A stretch of 16,067 nucleotides of DNA, from contig JAZOMO010000040.1 in assembly GCA_045654025.1 (NCBI GenBank), positions 1 through 16,067 of the forward strand, written 5' to 3'. The translations under genes were made by a program, and so were the position numbers. Shown in pieces: positions 6,175 through 14,353 of this stretch. Position 1 is the first letter of the stretch; each line of letters starts with the position of its first letter. Source of the DNA: Scatosoma sp045654025 (lineage in GTDB: Bacteria > Bacillota > Clostridia > Christensenellales > Borkfalkiaceae). The notes beneath the pieces are model-generated. The model was given only the letters and a program-made list of their open reading frames with translations, was not told the DNA's origin and searched no databases.

Positions 6175-7597
6175 AAATATACTCGCTATCGAGCGGGAAC
6201 AGAAGAAGAGAAGGCGTGGGGATGCGCTTGCTAAATACAATACGGGGGAGAAAATCCACCAGAAACAGCTGGCGTTTCATCGCTGCCAAAAACGAAATCG
6301 GTGGGTGTTCGGCGGCAACCGTTCGGGAAAAACGGAGTGCGGCGCAGTCGAGTGTGTGTATATGGCAAGAGGGATACATCCCTATCGGGAAAATAAGTCG
6401 GGGGTCTGTGGTTGGGTGGTCTCGCTGTCGACGCAGGTACAACGCGACGTCGCGCAGAAAAAGATACTGCGGTATTTACGAAAGGACTGGATAGAGGAAA
6501 TCGTCATGGTTTCTGGGAGAAAGGATCGGCCTGAGGACGGGGTTATCGATTTTATCCGCGTCAAGAGCGTGTTGGGGGGGAGCTCGGTCATCGGCTTTAA
6601 GAGCTGTGACCAAGGGAGAGAAAAGTTCCAAGGGACTTCGCTGGATTTCGTTTGGTTTGACGAAGAGCCTCCCCGTGATATTTACCTCGAATGTCGTATG
6701 CGTGTCCTCGACAAAAAGGGGGATATTTTCGGGACGATGACGCCCTTGAAGGGGTTTACCTTTGTCTATCACGACATCTTTTTGAACCCGAAAAAGGACC
6801 CTGAAATCTGGTACGAGTTCATGGAGTGGGCGGACAATCCCTACCTCGATAAAGCGGAAATTGCGGCGATTGAAGGGGGCTTGGACGAGGTGTCGTTGCA
6901 GGCAAGACGGTATGGGCGCTTTGCCGCCGCCGAAGGCCTAGTGTACCCCGAATTTGACGAGAGCATCCACGTGATTGAGCCGTTTGCCATTCCAAAGGAA
7001 TGGCAGGACAATATCTCTATCGACCCCGGCCTCAATAATCCGCTGTCGGCGCATTGGTACGCCGTCGATTTCGACGACAACGTGTACGTCGTTTACGAGC
7101 ATTTTGCCGCAGGGAGAGACGTAGATTATCACGCAGGAGAAATCCACCGCATTTGCAACCTTTTGGGCTGGAAACGGGACGGCAAGGGAAGGGTCAACGC
7201 TTTGATTGATAGCGCCGCCCAACAACGCACGCTGTCAGGAGTGAAGAGCGTTTGCGAGCTGTTTTACGAACGAAAAATTCTTGTTAATCCGAAGGTGGAC
7301 AAGAGCTTGTTTTCAGGGATTGCACGGGTGAAAAGCTACTTAAAGCAGGACAACGGGTTGCCAAACCTGTATATTTTTTCGAACTGTACCGAGCTGATTA
7401 AAGAGCTGAAGGGGTACTACTGGGGGACTGGCGATGCGCCGAAAAAGGCGGACGATCATGCTTTGGATGAGATGCGCTATTACCTGATGTCTAAGCCAAA
7501 AAAACAGCCTGTTTTGCCTGCCAAAAGCCCTGTACAGATTGACAAGGAAAAGAGAATACGGACGAGGATGGGGGCTCGTAATCGGGGGTTGAGTTGA
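6158..7597 (+). CDS. terL: Phage terminase large subunit (ATPase and nuclease)
   Basis: 479-residue DNA-packaging motor that cuts concatemeric DNA and pumps it into the empty capsid at the portal. ATPase part: Walker A GGNRSGKT (52-59), Walker B VWFDEEP (165-171), coupling motif GTMTP (192-196). RNase H-like nuclease part: SIDPG with Asp289, LIDSAAQQRT with Asp351, and ADDHALDEMRYY (431-442) supplying the last acidic residues. All key residues are present, so it looks functional. Length is close to P22 gp2 (499). An in-frame stop at 6122-6124 and no earlier start codon fix the ATG at 6158; its binding site (AAGGA at 6152-6156) is poorly spaced, so translation may be weak. No separate small terminase with a helix-turn-helix is seen before it. 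Confidence 0.95.
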   Translation: MREIVENILAIEREQKKRRRGDALAKYNTGEKIHQKQLAFHRCQKRNRWVFGGNRSGKTECGAVECVYMARGIHPYRENKSGVCGWVVSLSTQVQRDVAQKKILRYLRKDWIEEIVMVSGRKDRPEDGVIDFIRVKSVLGGSSVIGFKSCDQGREKFQGTSLDFVWFDEEPPRDIYLECRMRVLDKKGDIFGTMTPLKGFTFVYHDIFLNPKKDPEIWYEFMEWADNPYLDKAEIAAIEGGLDEVSLQARRYGRFAAAEGLVYPEFDESIHVIEPFAIPKEWQDNISIDPGLNNPLSAHWYAVDFDDNVYVVYEHFAAGRDVDYHAGEIHRICNLLGWKRDGKGRVNALIDSAAQQRTLSGVKSVCELFYERKILVNPKVDKSLFSGIARVKSYLKQDNGLPNLYIFSNCTELIKELKGYYWGTGDAPKKADDHALDEMRYYLMSKPKKQPVLPAKSPVQIDKEKRIRTRMGARNRGLS

Positions 7598-7674
7598 GGC
7601 TTTGTTGCCGCATACACGACTTTAAGGAGAAAAATTGTAGGGGGAATAGAAATTTGGAGATGTGAAAAGGTAAG

Positions 7675-7962
7675 ATGGAAAAGCTGTTGACGGATAAGAA
7701 AATTAAGGAGATGCTGCTGAAAGCCGCCAAGGGATACAAGGTGGCGGAGGTTACGGTGGAATACGCCGAGGTGGACGGGAAAATGCAAGTCACCAAGAAA
7801 AAGGAAGTGAAAAAAGACGTCCCCGGCGACTGGAAAGCCTTACAGCTGCTTCTGGAAAATGAACGTACGGAAGGGCATTGTGATGAGATGTCTGATGCGG
7901 AATTGGAAAAGGAAAAGCAGCGGTTGCTGCAAGAATTAAAGATGGGAGAGAAATATGATTGA
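7675..7962 (+). CDS. Small charged protein between terminase and portal; possible packaging helper
   Basis: 95 residues, Lys/Glu-rich. Residues 14-50 (KAAKGYKVAEVTVEY, then VTKKKEVKKDVPGDWKAL) recall the C-terminal part of small terminase subunits, where a basic stretch and a proline precede a helix. The end is a predicted helix or coiled coil (MSDAELEKEKQRLLQELK). There is no DNA-binding helix-turn-helix. If it is the small terminase or its remnant, packaging would lack sequence recognition (inference, weak). AAAAGG (7664-7669) lies 5 nt before the ATG. The stop overlaps the portal start by 8 nt, which indicates translational coupling. I do not recognise the family with confidence. Confidence 0.65.
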   Translation: MEKLLTDKKIKEMLLKAAKGYKVAEVTVEYAEVDGKMQVTKKKEVKKDVPGDWKALQLLLENERTEGHCDEMSDAELEKEKQRLLQELKMGEKYD

Positions 7963-9841
7963 TTTTGACGTAAGGGCAAAGGAAGTGTCCGAAAGCAAAC
8001 GAAAAGAGGCGTTGGTTGCGGAGATCAAAGAGGATTTTAAACGACGCCAAGAGGCGAGAAGAAGTATCGAGAACAGCTGGCTGCTGAATATGCGGTTCCT
8101 GTCGGGTGACCAGTATTGCGACACTCTGCCAAGCGGTGGTATCGTCAGCGAGGAGAAGAGGTTCTATTGGCAGACCCGTAGGGTGTATAACCGAATTGCG
8201 CCCATTATCGATGCGCGAATGAGCAAGCTGACCAACCTGCGGCCTGCCCTGCAGGTACGGGCGTTTTCTGATGAGGAGAGCGACGTGCAGACAGCAAAGC
8301 TGTCGAGTGCGGTATTAGAATACGTGCAGGATGCGGTGGATTTTCCCCGTGTTGCGGCAAGGGCGACACTGTGGGCAGAAACGTGCGGTAGCGCCTTCTA
8401 TAAAATCGCTTGGGATGAAAAAGGTGGCAGGCAGGTATCGATTGACGCGGACGGTGGTCCCGTCTACGAGGGAGAGGTGCGCGTGTCGGCGTTGCCTCCC
8501 TTCGAGGTGTTTCCTGACTGCTTGGATGCGGAAAGTATGGATGAACTGCACAGCCTTATACATGCGCAAATCGTTGCTCCGTCGTACGTCTTGGAGGCGT
8601 TTGGCGTTGTCGTGGACGGTGAAAAGCAGATGGGAAAGGACGGCGCGCTTGGCGCGTACGCCGCTTATGCGACCGAAGGTGGCGCAGGGGTGAAAAGAGA
8701 GTCGGAGGGGGTACTGCTTATTGAACGGTACACCAAGCCGTCCTCGGCGTTCCCGAATGGTAGGTTGGAGATTGTAGCAGGGGATTGCCTGCTGTATGAA
8801 GGGGATTTGCCCTACCTTTGTGGCGATCGAAACGAGAGAGGTTTCCCCTTCGTAAAGCAAGATTGTTTGCGTTTGCCCGGGGCGTTCTTTGGGCAGAGCG
8901 TTATCCACCGCTTGATTCCCCTGCAACGCGCCTACAACGCTGTGCGTAACCGCAAGCACGAGTTTTTAAACAGACTTGCGATGGGCATCGTTGCCGTTGA
9001 AGATGGGTCGATTGACTGCGACGAGCTGGCAGAAGAGGGTTTGGCGCCCGGGAAAGTCATCGTCTTTCGACAGGGCTCGCAACCTCCTCAGATTTTGGAC
9101 GTTGGCGGTATGCCTGCGGAATTTGCCGCAGAGGAAGAGTGGTTGGAAAAGGAATTTACCTACATTTCAGGGGTGAGCGACCTGTCAAGAAGCTCGACCG
9201 CCACGAACGTTACGTCTGCTACGGGATTGCAGCTGTTACTGTCGCAGGATGATTCCCGTTTGGCGGCGACGATGGATAGCGTACAGCAGGCGGTGCAAAT
9301 GGTCGGTAGACATATTTTGCGTCTCTATCGTCAGTTGGCGGGAAATGCAAGGTTGATGACCCTCACGGGAGAAAATAAGCGAGCGCAGTTGTATTACTTC
9401 AACGCCAGCGAATTGCCTACGGCGGATATACGCTTTGTTGGCGAGGTGGCGGCAACCCCTGCGGAAAAGAGAGAGACGTTGCTATCGTTGTTTACCGCAG
9501 GGCTACTGACCGATGAGAACGGAAAAGTGCCTAAGGAGCATCGAAATAAAATCCTCGATGCGTTCGGGTTCGGCGATGAGAAAAATGCAAGGGATATTTC
9601 CGCCTTGCACATGGATAAAGCGAGCGATGAAAACGTGATGTTCCTTGCAGGTGAGGTGGAAGTAGAGGAGTTTGACGACCACGATTTGCATATAAATGAG
9701 CATACCAGGTACTTATTGAGTTCTGTTTTTGAAAAGGGCGAAAAGAGTGAGGTCAAACAACGAGTGTTAAAACATCTGCGGGCACATAAAGCGGCTTTGC
9801 AGAAGGTTGAAAGTACGCCTGCTTTGCAGGAAAATGAATAA
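7955..9841 (+). CDS. Phage portal protein (P22-like)
   Basis: 628 residues. Forms the dodecameric ring at one vertex of the capsid through which terminase moves DNA. The N-terminal region has the pattern typical of P22-type portals: a charged helix, then residues 76-105 with RRVYNRIAPIIDARMSKL and NLRPALQVRAF. A long mixed domain follows, with a stem/crown helical region around QSVIHRLIPLQRAYNAVRNRK and a TATNVTSATGLQLL stretch. It is shorter than P22 gp1 (725), mainly at the C-terminus, which ends in a charged helix without a long barrel. GGGAG lies about 6 nt before the ATG, and the start overlaps the preceding gene. The frame is intact. It directly follows terminase, as in most phages. Confidence 0.92.
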   Translation: MIDFDVRAKEVSESKRKEALVAEIKEDFKRRQEARRSIENSWLLNMRFLSGDQYCDTLPSGGIVSEEKRFYWQTRRVYNRIAPIIDARMSKLTNLRPALQVRAFSDEESDVQTAKLSSAVLEYVQDAVDFPRVAARATLWAETCGSAFYKIAWDEKGGRQVSIDADGGPVYEGEVRVSALPPFEVFPDCLDAESMDELHSLIHAQIVAPSYVLEAFGVVVDGEKQMGKDGALGAYAAYATEGGAGVKRESEGVLLIERYTKPSSAFPNGRLEIVAGDCLLYEGDLPYLCGDRNERGFPFVKQDCLRLPGAFFGQSVIHRLIPLQRAYNAVRNRKHEFLNRLAMGIVAVEDGSIDCDELAEEGLAPGKVIVFRQGSQPPQILDVGGMPAEFAAEEEWLEKEFTYISGVSDLSRSSTATNVTSATGLQLLLSQDDSRLAATMDSVQQAVQMVGRHILRLYRQLAGNARLMTLTGENKRAQLYYFNASELPTADIRFVGEVAATPAEKRETLLSLFTAGLLTDENGKVPKEHRNKILDAFGFGDEKNARDISALHMDKASDENVMFLAGEVEVEEFDDHDLHINEHTRYLLSSVFEKGEKSEVKQRVLKHLRAHKAALQKVESTPALQENE

Positions 9842-9856
9842 ATAGGAGGAGAGAAT

Positions 9857-10519
9857 ATGCAGGATAAGGAGAACGTTTGCGTGGAAACGATTGCAACGGA
9901 GCAGGGATCGGAGATCGATAGCGCAGAAGGCGCAAAAAAGGAAATGAGTAGCTCGACGGATTTGGGAAAGTTTAAGGACGTGAACGCCCTGATGCAGGCG
10001 TATACAGCGTTGCAGGCGGAGTTTACAAGAAGGAGTCAACGCCTTAAACGCTATGAAAAGGAAGAGGAAAATCAGGTGCGCGACGGGGCGGTGGCTCAAG
10101 AGCGTGTTGCCGCAAGCGCTAAGACGGACGCGTCAGCGCAAAGTGAGCAAGGACCCTCTTCCCTCGAGGAGAAAAGCATCGCTGGCGCGGATGGCGCGCA
10201 AGAGGCGAATGACATGAACTTGGATATGGCGATGGATGAGGCAACAAAAACGGCGGCGAACGTCGAGGGTGCGGCTTTGAAAGCAGGCGTTGCGGAAGAG
10301 CAGACTCTGTCGCTATATGAACAGGTGATGGCAAGCGAAGAAGTGCGCTTGAAGGTGATCGGTGATTACCTTTCCTCCATCGGGAAAAGAGGGGCGCCCC
10401 TGCTTGTGGGCGGAAGGGGTGTGATGCACACCTCACCCAAAAAGCCGAGTAGTATTTCGGATGCCGGGAAGATGGCCTTGGCGTATTTAAAAACGCAGGG
10501 CGGTGGCGTTGCAGAATAG
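9857..10519 (+). CDS. Capsid scaffolding protein
   Basis: 220 residues, highly charged and Ala/Glu-rich with low complexity, as expected for an internal scaffold that shapes the procapsid and then leaves. The recognisable core is residues 35-64 (DLGKFKDVNALMQAYTALQ, then EFTRRSQRLK), a motif I associate with scaffold-like proteins placed between portal and capsid genes in Clostridia. A helical middle region follows. The C-terminus is basic (HTSPKKPSS), which in P22-type scaffolds is the part that binds the coat protein. AGGAGG (9844-9849) is 7 nt before the ATG, and the gene starts 15 nt after the portal stop. Position between portal and capsid genes strongly supports the call. Confidence 0.85.
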   Translation: MQDKENVCVETIATEQGSEIDSAEGAKKEMSSSTDLGKFKDVNALMQAYTALQAEFTRRSQRLKRYEKEEENQVRDGAVAQERVAASAKTDASAQSEQGPSSLEEKSIAGADGAQEANDMNLDMAMDEATKTAANVEGAALKAGVAEEQTLSLYEQVMASEEVRLKVIGDYLSSIGKRGAPLLVGGRGVMHTSPKKPSSISDAGKMALAYLKTQGGGVAE

Positions 10520-10537
10520 ACGAGGAGTGCCTGCGGG

Positions 10538-10686
10538 GTGAATTGAAAACCGGTGGTTTTCGTGAATTGACGGCGAGCCGTCGTGAATTGAACGCTAAAA
10601 TGCGTTCGTGAATTGCAAAGCTTTGCTTTGCGTTATGGAAAAATCTTAATATCTACCGCAACGATTGCCAAAGGCAATCAATTCAC
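10538..10686. repeat. Constant-linker, variable-hairpin array, GTGAATT/AATTCAC family (array B), inside the operon
   Basis: Four copies of GTGAATT (10538-10544, 10562-10568, 10583-10589, 10608-10614) alternate with different hairpins: GAAAACC/GGTTTTC (10545-10561), GACGG/CCGTC (10569-10582), GAACGC/GCGTTC (10590-10607) and GCAAAGC/GCTTTGC (10615-10631). After a short A/T-rich core the element turns round: CCGCAAC (10656-10662), GATTGCC/GGCAATC (10663-10679) and one AATTCAC (10680-10686). This last part matches the head of array A almost exactly. The element fills the 230-nt gap between scaffold and capsid genes and would be in their mRNA. Confidence 0.8.
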
Positions 10687-10749
10687 TTTCGCTAAAGGCA
10701 AAATTACTGCATCAAAAAACAACAAAAAAATTAGGAGAATAATAACAAT

Positions 10750-11910
10750 ATGGTAAGTTTACAATCTGCAGAAAATGCATTAAAATCTTTTTACTTGGAT
10801 GCCGTAAAGGATTCCATTGATATGAAAACAACCCCTTTCTTGGCAAAGGTGGAGCAGTCTAGCGCTGACGTTTACGGCAAGGACGTAAATAAAATCATTC
10901 GCTTGGGCTTTCACGGCGGTGTCGTTTCCGGCACAGAAACGGGCGACCTGCCTAAGTCGGATGCCGCAAAGTATTTAAAACTGACCGCTTCCTTGAAAAA
11001 TCTCTATGGTACGATTGAAATTTCGGATAAGGCGATTCGCGCGACTCAGGGCAACGAAAGTGGCCTCGTCAACCTTTTGAATGGCGAAATGGAGAATCTT
11101 TTGAGGGGCGCAAAATACAACTTCAATCGTATGCTAATGGGCGATGGAACGGGCTTGTTAGGTACGTATGAACTCTGCGAGAATCGTATCGAAATGGTCG
11201 TGGAAAACGCCGCTATCTTAGAGGTCGGCATGGTTGTGAATCTTTGCGACTTTAGCGGCGATCCTTATGAGAATGGCAAGCAAAAAATGGTGGTGTCGAT
11301 TGACCCCATCGAAAGTAAAGTAAAGCTCGCTGGTGATCCAATTCCTGAAGGATTTATCTGCGGACAACTTCGTATTGATGCTGTTGACGAGGAGATGACG
11401 GGTTTGGCGGCTCTGTTTAATGAGAAGCCTATTTATGGTCTCACTGAAGAGGAATATAAGAAGATTAAACCCATTGATTATTACCTTGACAACGCGATTG
11501 ACGAGCAGACGATCCTGAAGGTGATTGATGCTGTCGAAGCACGCAGTGGTAGCGCGCCGAATATGATTATCTGTTCGTTTGGTGTTCGTCGCGCATTGAT
11601 TAATTACTTTACCTCCGTGGGTACGAGATTGCAGACGATGGATCTCGAGGGCGGCTACAAGTCGATTAGCCTGAATGGTATCCCCGTCATTGCGGATCGT
11701 TTCTGCACGAAAGGTACGATGTATCTTATCAATACCGATGATTTCAAGCTCTGTCAGCTGGGCGATTGGCAATGGATGGAGAGCGAGGATGGAAAAATTC
11801 TACATCAAATTCCCGGTAAGCCCGTGTATACGGCGACTTTGGTGAAGTATGCAGAGCTTCTCTGCACGCGTCCGAATGCGCAAGCGCGTATCTGCGGTAT
11901 CGAAGAATAA
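10750..11910 (+). CDS. Major capsid protein (HK97 fold)
   Basis: 386 residues; the main shell protein, several hundred copies per particle. The N-terminal arm (SAENALKSFYLDAVKDSIDM) leads into a typical capsid segment, KNLYGTIEISDKAIRAT (about 93-109), followed by MENLLRGAKYNFNRMLMGDGTGLLG (positions about 133-157), which resembles the spine-helix region of HK97-type coat proteins. The C-terminal half contains the A-domain-like NMIICSFGVRRAL and the IPVIADRFCTKGTMYLIN pattern common near the end of capsid proteins. AGGAG (10733-10737) lies 12 nt before the ATG, a rather long distance. The preceding 230 nt hold array B. A GC-rich hairpin follows the stop. Whether the relatives are P22-like or siphovirus-like cannot be settled by eye. 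Confidence 0.9.
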   Translation: MVSLQSAENALKSFYLDAVKDSIDMKTTPFLAKVEQSSADVYGKDVNKIIRLGFHGGVVSGTETGDLPKSDAAKYLKLTASLKNLYGTIEISDKAIRATQGNESGLVNLLNGEMENLLRGAKYNFNRMLMGDGTGLLGTYELCENRIEMVVENAAILEVGMVVNLCDFSGDPYENGKQKMVVSIDPIESKVKLAGDPIPEGFICGQLRIDAVDEEMTGLAALFNEKPIYGLTEEEYKKIKPIDYYLDNAIDEQTILKVIDAVEARSGSAPNMIICSFGVRRALINYFTSVGTRLQTMDLEGGYKSISLNGIPVIADRFCTKGTMYLINTDDFKLCQLGDWQWMESEDGKILHQIPGKPVYTATLVKYAELLCTRPNAQARICGIEE

Positions 11911-11924
11911 GCGTATGCTGAATC

Positions 11925-11949
11925 CGCGCCCGCCAGCAGAGCGGGCGCG
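11925..11949 (+). promoter_or_regulatory. GC-rich hairpin between capsid and connector genes
   Basis: Perfect 9-bp stem CGCGCCCGC (11925-11933) with GCGGGCGCG (11941-11949), 7-nt loop, starting 14 nt after the capsid stop and ending 12 nt before the next ribosome binding site. No T-run follows, so it is not a normal terminator. It may act as an mRNA 3'-end stabiliser or partial attenuator that lets capsid protein exceed connector protein (inference). Confidence 0.6.
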
Positions 11950-11975
11950 TGGTATCGGCAAAAAGGAGGTTGACA

Positions 11976-12536
11976 ATGTTCACGGTAGAAAACGTGGTGC
12001 GGCTTGCCGCGCGGATGATAGGACTGGAGGAAAGGGCGGAGGAGTATTTTGAATCCAAGCCCTCTGAGGAAACAACGCGTATCATCCAAGGTTTGGTGGG
12101 TTGCTTTAATCTTGTGGAAAACGAGCTGGCTGTCGATTATTTGCCACTTGTTTGCGAGGAAACCCTCTCTACGGACGAGAAGGGGTGGATTGAATATGCA
12201 CGGCTGTCTAAAAAGGTGGCGTATATCATCTCCGTGCGTGACGAGTTCGGTAGAATCGTCCATGCAAAGCGCATGCCTACACATCTTGCGCTTGACGTAG
12301 GCAAATACGACGTACGGTATGCCGCTTTGCCTGCGGAAAAAACGACGAAGGACTGTTGTGAATACGAAACGGGGGTGTCTGCCCGGTTACTGGCATACGG
12401 CGTTGCTGCGGAATATTGTCTGCACAAGGGACTGTACGCGGAGCATGCCGCTTGGAATAAAAAGTACAAGGAAGCCTTGCTGATTGCTTGTAAAAGCAGA
12501 GGAGGCTGGTCGCTGAAAGAGAGGGCTTGGATATGA
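11976..12536 (+). CDS. Head-tail connector/adaptor protein
   Basis: 186 residues. Probably attaches below the portal to close the head and dock the tail. The call rests mostly on its place directly after the capsid gene and before the hub gene. It is largely helical (RLAARMIGLEERAEEYFESK, LLACFNLVENEL-like helix) with a central beta section (KKVAYIISVRDEFGRIVHAKR, DVGKYDVRYAALP) as in many adaptor proteins. The ATG at 11976 has a near-perfect site AAAGGAGGT (11962-11970) 5 nt away; the longer frame from a GTG at 11949 is not supported because that codon overlaps the hairpin stem. The stop overlaps the next start (ATGA). Exact subfamily not recognised. Confidence 0.7.
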   Translation: MFTVENVVRLAARMIGLEERAEEYFESKPSEETTRIIQGLVGCFNLVENELAVDYLPLVCEETLSTDEKGWIEYARLSKKVAYIISVRDEFGRIVHAKRMPTHLALDVGKYDVRYAALPAEKTTKDCCEYETGVSARLLAYGVAAEYCLHKGLYAEHAAWNKKYKEALLIACKSRGGWSLKERAWI

Positions 12537-13867
12537 GGGAACAGACGTTTACTTATACGGGATTTGCTCTGTCCGAGGTGGATAGGGTTGCCCTGAAAAT
12601 GCCTGCCGCGACAACCCTCGTTGGTACCAGCGTGGAAAATTGCCGCTGCGCGCGAGGGGCTTTGAAGAGGTGTTTGGGACTGGAGTATGTCTATAACTCT
12701 GACGATGAAGCGCTGACCGCCCCCTATCGAGCGCAAAAGGTGAAGCTTTTATACGAGGACGACGAGGAAGGAGAAAGACACTACCATGGGATAGTGGTTG
12801 CAAAGGATGGGAGAGTGCAGGGATATAACCTGCTGAATGATGACGTTGCGACGTTCATTAGAAGACCTTGGATTCCTGCGACGGTCTGTCCGTTACCCAG
12901 CCAAAACGGTGAGAGGGATTTTTACTTTTTTACAGATGAGCTCATAAAACGGTTTGAGAGGGGTGTGAGTATTTTTCAGCCCGGGCAGGTGAAAAACAAT
13001 CGCGCGGCGTGTGTGTTTCGCGATCGATTTTTCTATTCCGCTGGGCGAGCCATCGTTTTTAGCGATGCAGGCGATTTTACGGATTTTTCGGTAAGCGCCT
13101 ATGGCGCAGGCGCAATCGAGGTGCTGGACGGATTCGGAAACGTGTTGCAGATGCTGGTGTATCAGGATGCGATTTTGCTGTTTAAAGAGAACAGCGTGTT
13201 TCGATTCCATGCGGCAGGGGCTGCCGATACTTTCCGCATAGAGAGCATGGATTACTATGGCGGCAAAATCATGCGAAATTCTGCCGTACGATGTGGAAAA
13301 TACGTGCTGTTTTTGACCGAAGAGGGTGACGTATATCGCTTATTTGGTACGCGATTTGAACGACTGATCGAGGGGGTATCGAAAGACTTTTGCTTTGATG
13401 ACGTCAACGTGACCTCGGACGGGGAGAGGTACTTTATTTCGGATGAGAGTAAGGTGCTGGTCATTGAGGTTGAGGACGGAAGTAAGTATCTATCCTATCC
13501 CGTCTACGGCATCACCGATAACAACGGCATGGCGGTGGGGGAATGGAATTATTGCATCTGCCGCATCGTGCCAGACGGGTTCTTGCCCGACGGCGTACAG
13601 CCTCGATTTGTCGCAAAAGGGGTTGCTGTCAAGGATCGAAAGGAAAAACTGGTGAAACGATTGCTGGTCTATGGCGAAGGGACGGTGAAGGTCTGCTTTG
13701 GCGCAAACGGGCAGACGGTGGAGAAGGAGCTGACTCTCTCGGAATACGGCGTGGAACTGCCCGTTGGGATTAGAGGGACGGCGTTTGACTGGGAAATTTC
13801 CTTTACGGACAGCGCAAGCGTGCAAAAAATTGACGTCGAGTTTAGCGAGTTGGGAGGTGCGGAATGA
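12533..13867 (+). CDS. Tail hub/nozzle-like protein of short-tailed phage type
   Basis: 444 residues. The repeating beta-strand pattern and the segment RDRFFYSAGRAIVFSDAGDF (163-182) followed by GAGAIEVLDGFGNVLQMLVY and ILLFKENSVFRF resemble the propeller of tail tubular/stabilisation proteins (P22 gp10, T7 gp12 type), which form the nozzle below the connector. I infer it from these patterns and from position; sequence identity cannot be measured here. A propeller-like section EEGDVYRLFGTRFERL follows, and the last ~100 residues look like a separate beta domain (VKVCFGANGQTVEKELTLSE). ATG 12533 is used over an in-frame TTG at 12527; it overlaps the preceding stop. The stop overlaps the next start by 4 nt (ATGA). 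Confidence 0.68.
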   Translation: MREQTFTYTGFALSEVDRVALKMPAATTLVGTSVENCRCARGALKRCLGLEYVYNSDDEALTAPYRAQKVKLLYEDDEEGERHYHGIVVAKDGRVQGYNLLNDDVATFIRRPWIPATVCPLPSQNGERDFYFFTDELIKRFERGVSIFQPGQVKNNRAACVFRDRFFYSAGRAIVFSDAGDFTDFSVSAYGAGAIEVLDGFGNVLQMLVYQDAILLFKENSVFRFHAAGAADTFRIESMDYYGGKIMRNSAVRCGKYVLFLTEEGDVYRLFGTRFERLIEGVSKDFCFDDVNVTSDGERYFISDESKVLVIEVEDGSKYLSYPVYGITDNNGMAVGEWNYCICRIVPDGFLPDGVQPRFVAKGVAVKDRKEKLVKRLLVYGEGTVKVCFGANGQTVEKELTLSEYGVELPVGIRGTAFDWEISFTDSASVQKIDVEFSELGGAE

Positions 13868-14349
13868 CGATTGATATTATCAATTACACCGAGGAGCAAT
13901 TTGCAAAGCTGAACAGCGAACAACTGTTGCAGGTGAGCAAGGTGCAGACCTCGAAGAATAGGTTGCTCCGCAGGTTGGAGGAGAAGAAGCTGTTGGAAAA
14001 ATACCGACTGGTGAAGGCGGGAATCTTCCGATCGGGAATCTGGGAGAAAATATGCGAAAAATTGCAAAATGAGTACGATGCAGAGGTGGAAATGCTGCGC
14101 GACGGATTGCTGTTCTATCTGCAGTACAGCGGACAACAGCAAAATGGCGGGACAGGCTATACCGTCGATTATTCCTTGTCCGTCGTCGATCGTACCGTGC
14201 TCGTAAAAGAGTATTATATCCGTACCTACGATGACGTGAATGAACGCTTTGAAGCGTTCAAAAACGACCCGATTGCGCCCAGCTATCTTTGCGAGGCGTA
14301 TTCGTCGCTGTATCAATGGTTCTTGTACGACGTGCAGAATCCACAATGA
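13864..14349 (+). CDS. Conserved-looking protein of unknown function, last gene of the packaging operon
   Basis: 161 residues, not recognised. The N-terminal third is a charged helix or coiled coil (EEQFAKLNSEQLLQVSKVQT, then NRLLRRLEEKKLLEKYR). The middle has WEKICEKLQNEYDAEVEMLR and the C-terminus is rich in Tyr (EAYSSLYQWFLYDVQ). No signal peptide or membrane segment. GGGAGGTG (13852-13859) lies 4 nt before the ATG, which overlaps the hub stop, so the two are translated together and it likely acts with the particle. Candidates are a chaperone or internal protein, or a tail-plug accessory. No tail fibre, tail needle or lysis gene follows; the next 420 nt hold repeats. Confidence 0.7.
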   Translation: MTIDIINYTEEQFAKLNSEQLLQVSKVQTSKNRLLRRLEEKKLLEKYRLVKAGIFRSGIWEKICEKLQNEYDAEVEMLRDGLLFYLQYSGQQQNGGTGYTVDYSLSVVDRTVLVKEYYIRTYDDVNERFEAFKNDPIAPSYLCEAYSSLYQWFLYDVQNPQ

Positions 14350-14353
14350 TAGG

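Noticed and set aside
6104..6442. N-terminal extension of the SH3-like gene up to 6442
   Set aside because: It overlaps the terminase Walker A region and would bury a clear signal peptide that starts at 6103.
7624..7665. Ribosome binding sites followed by TTG-TAG and ATG-TGA before the 95-residue gene
   Set aside because: They encode no peptide beyond one residue; could be relics of a lost gene but nothing more can be shown.
8315..8959. 214-codon minus-strand frame inside the portal gene
   Set aside because: Shadow of the portal coding frame; no domain, no upstream binding site.
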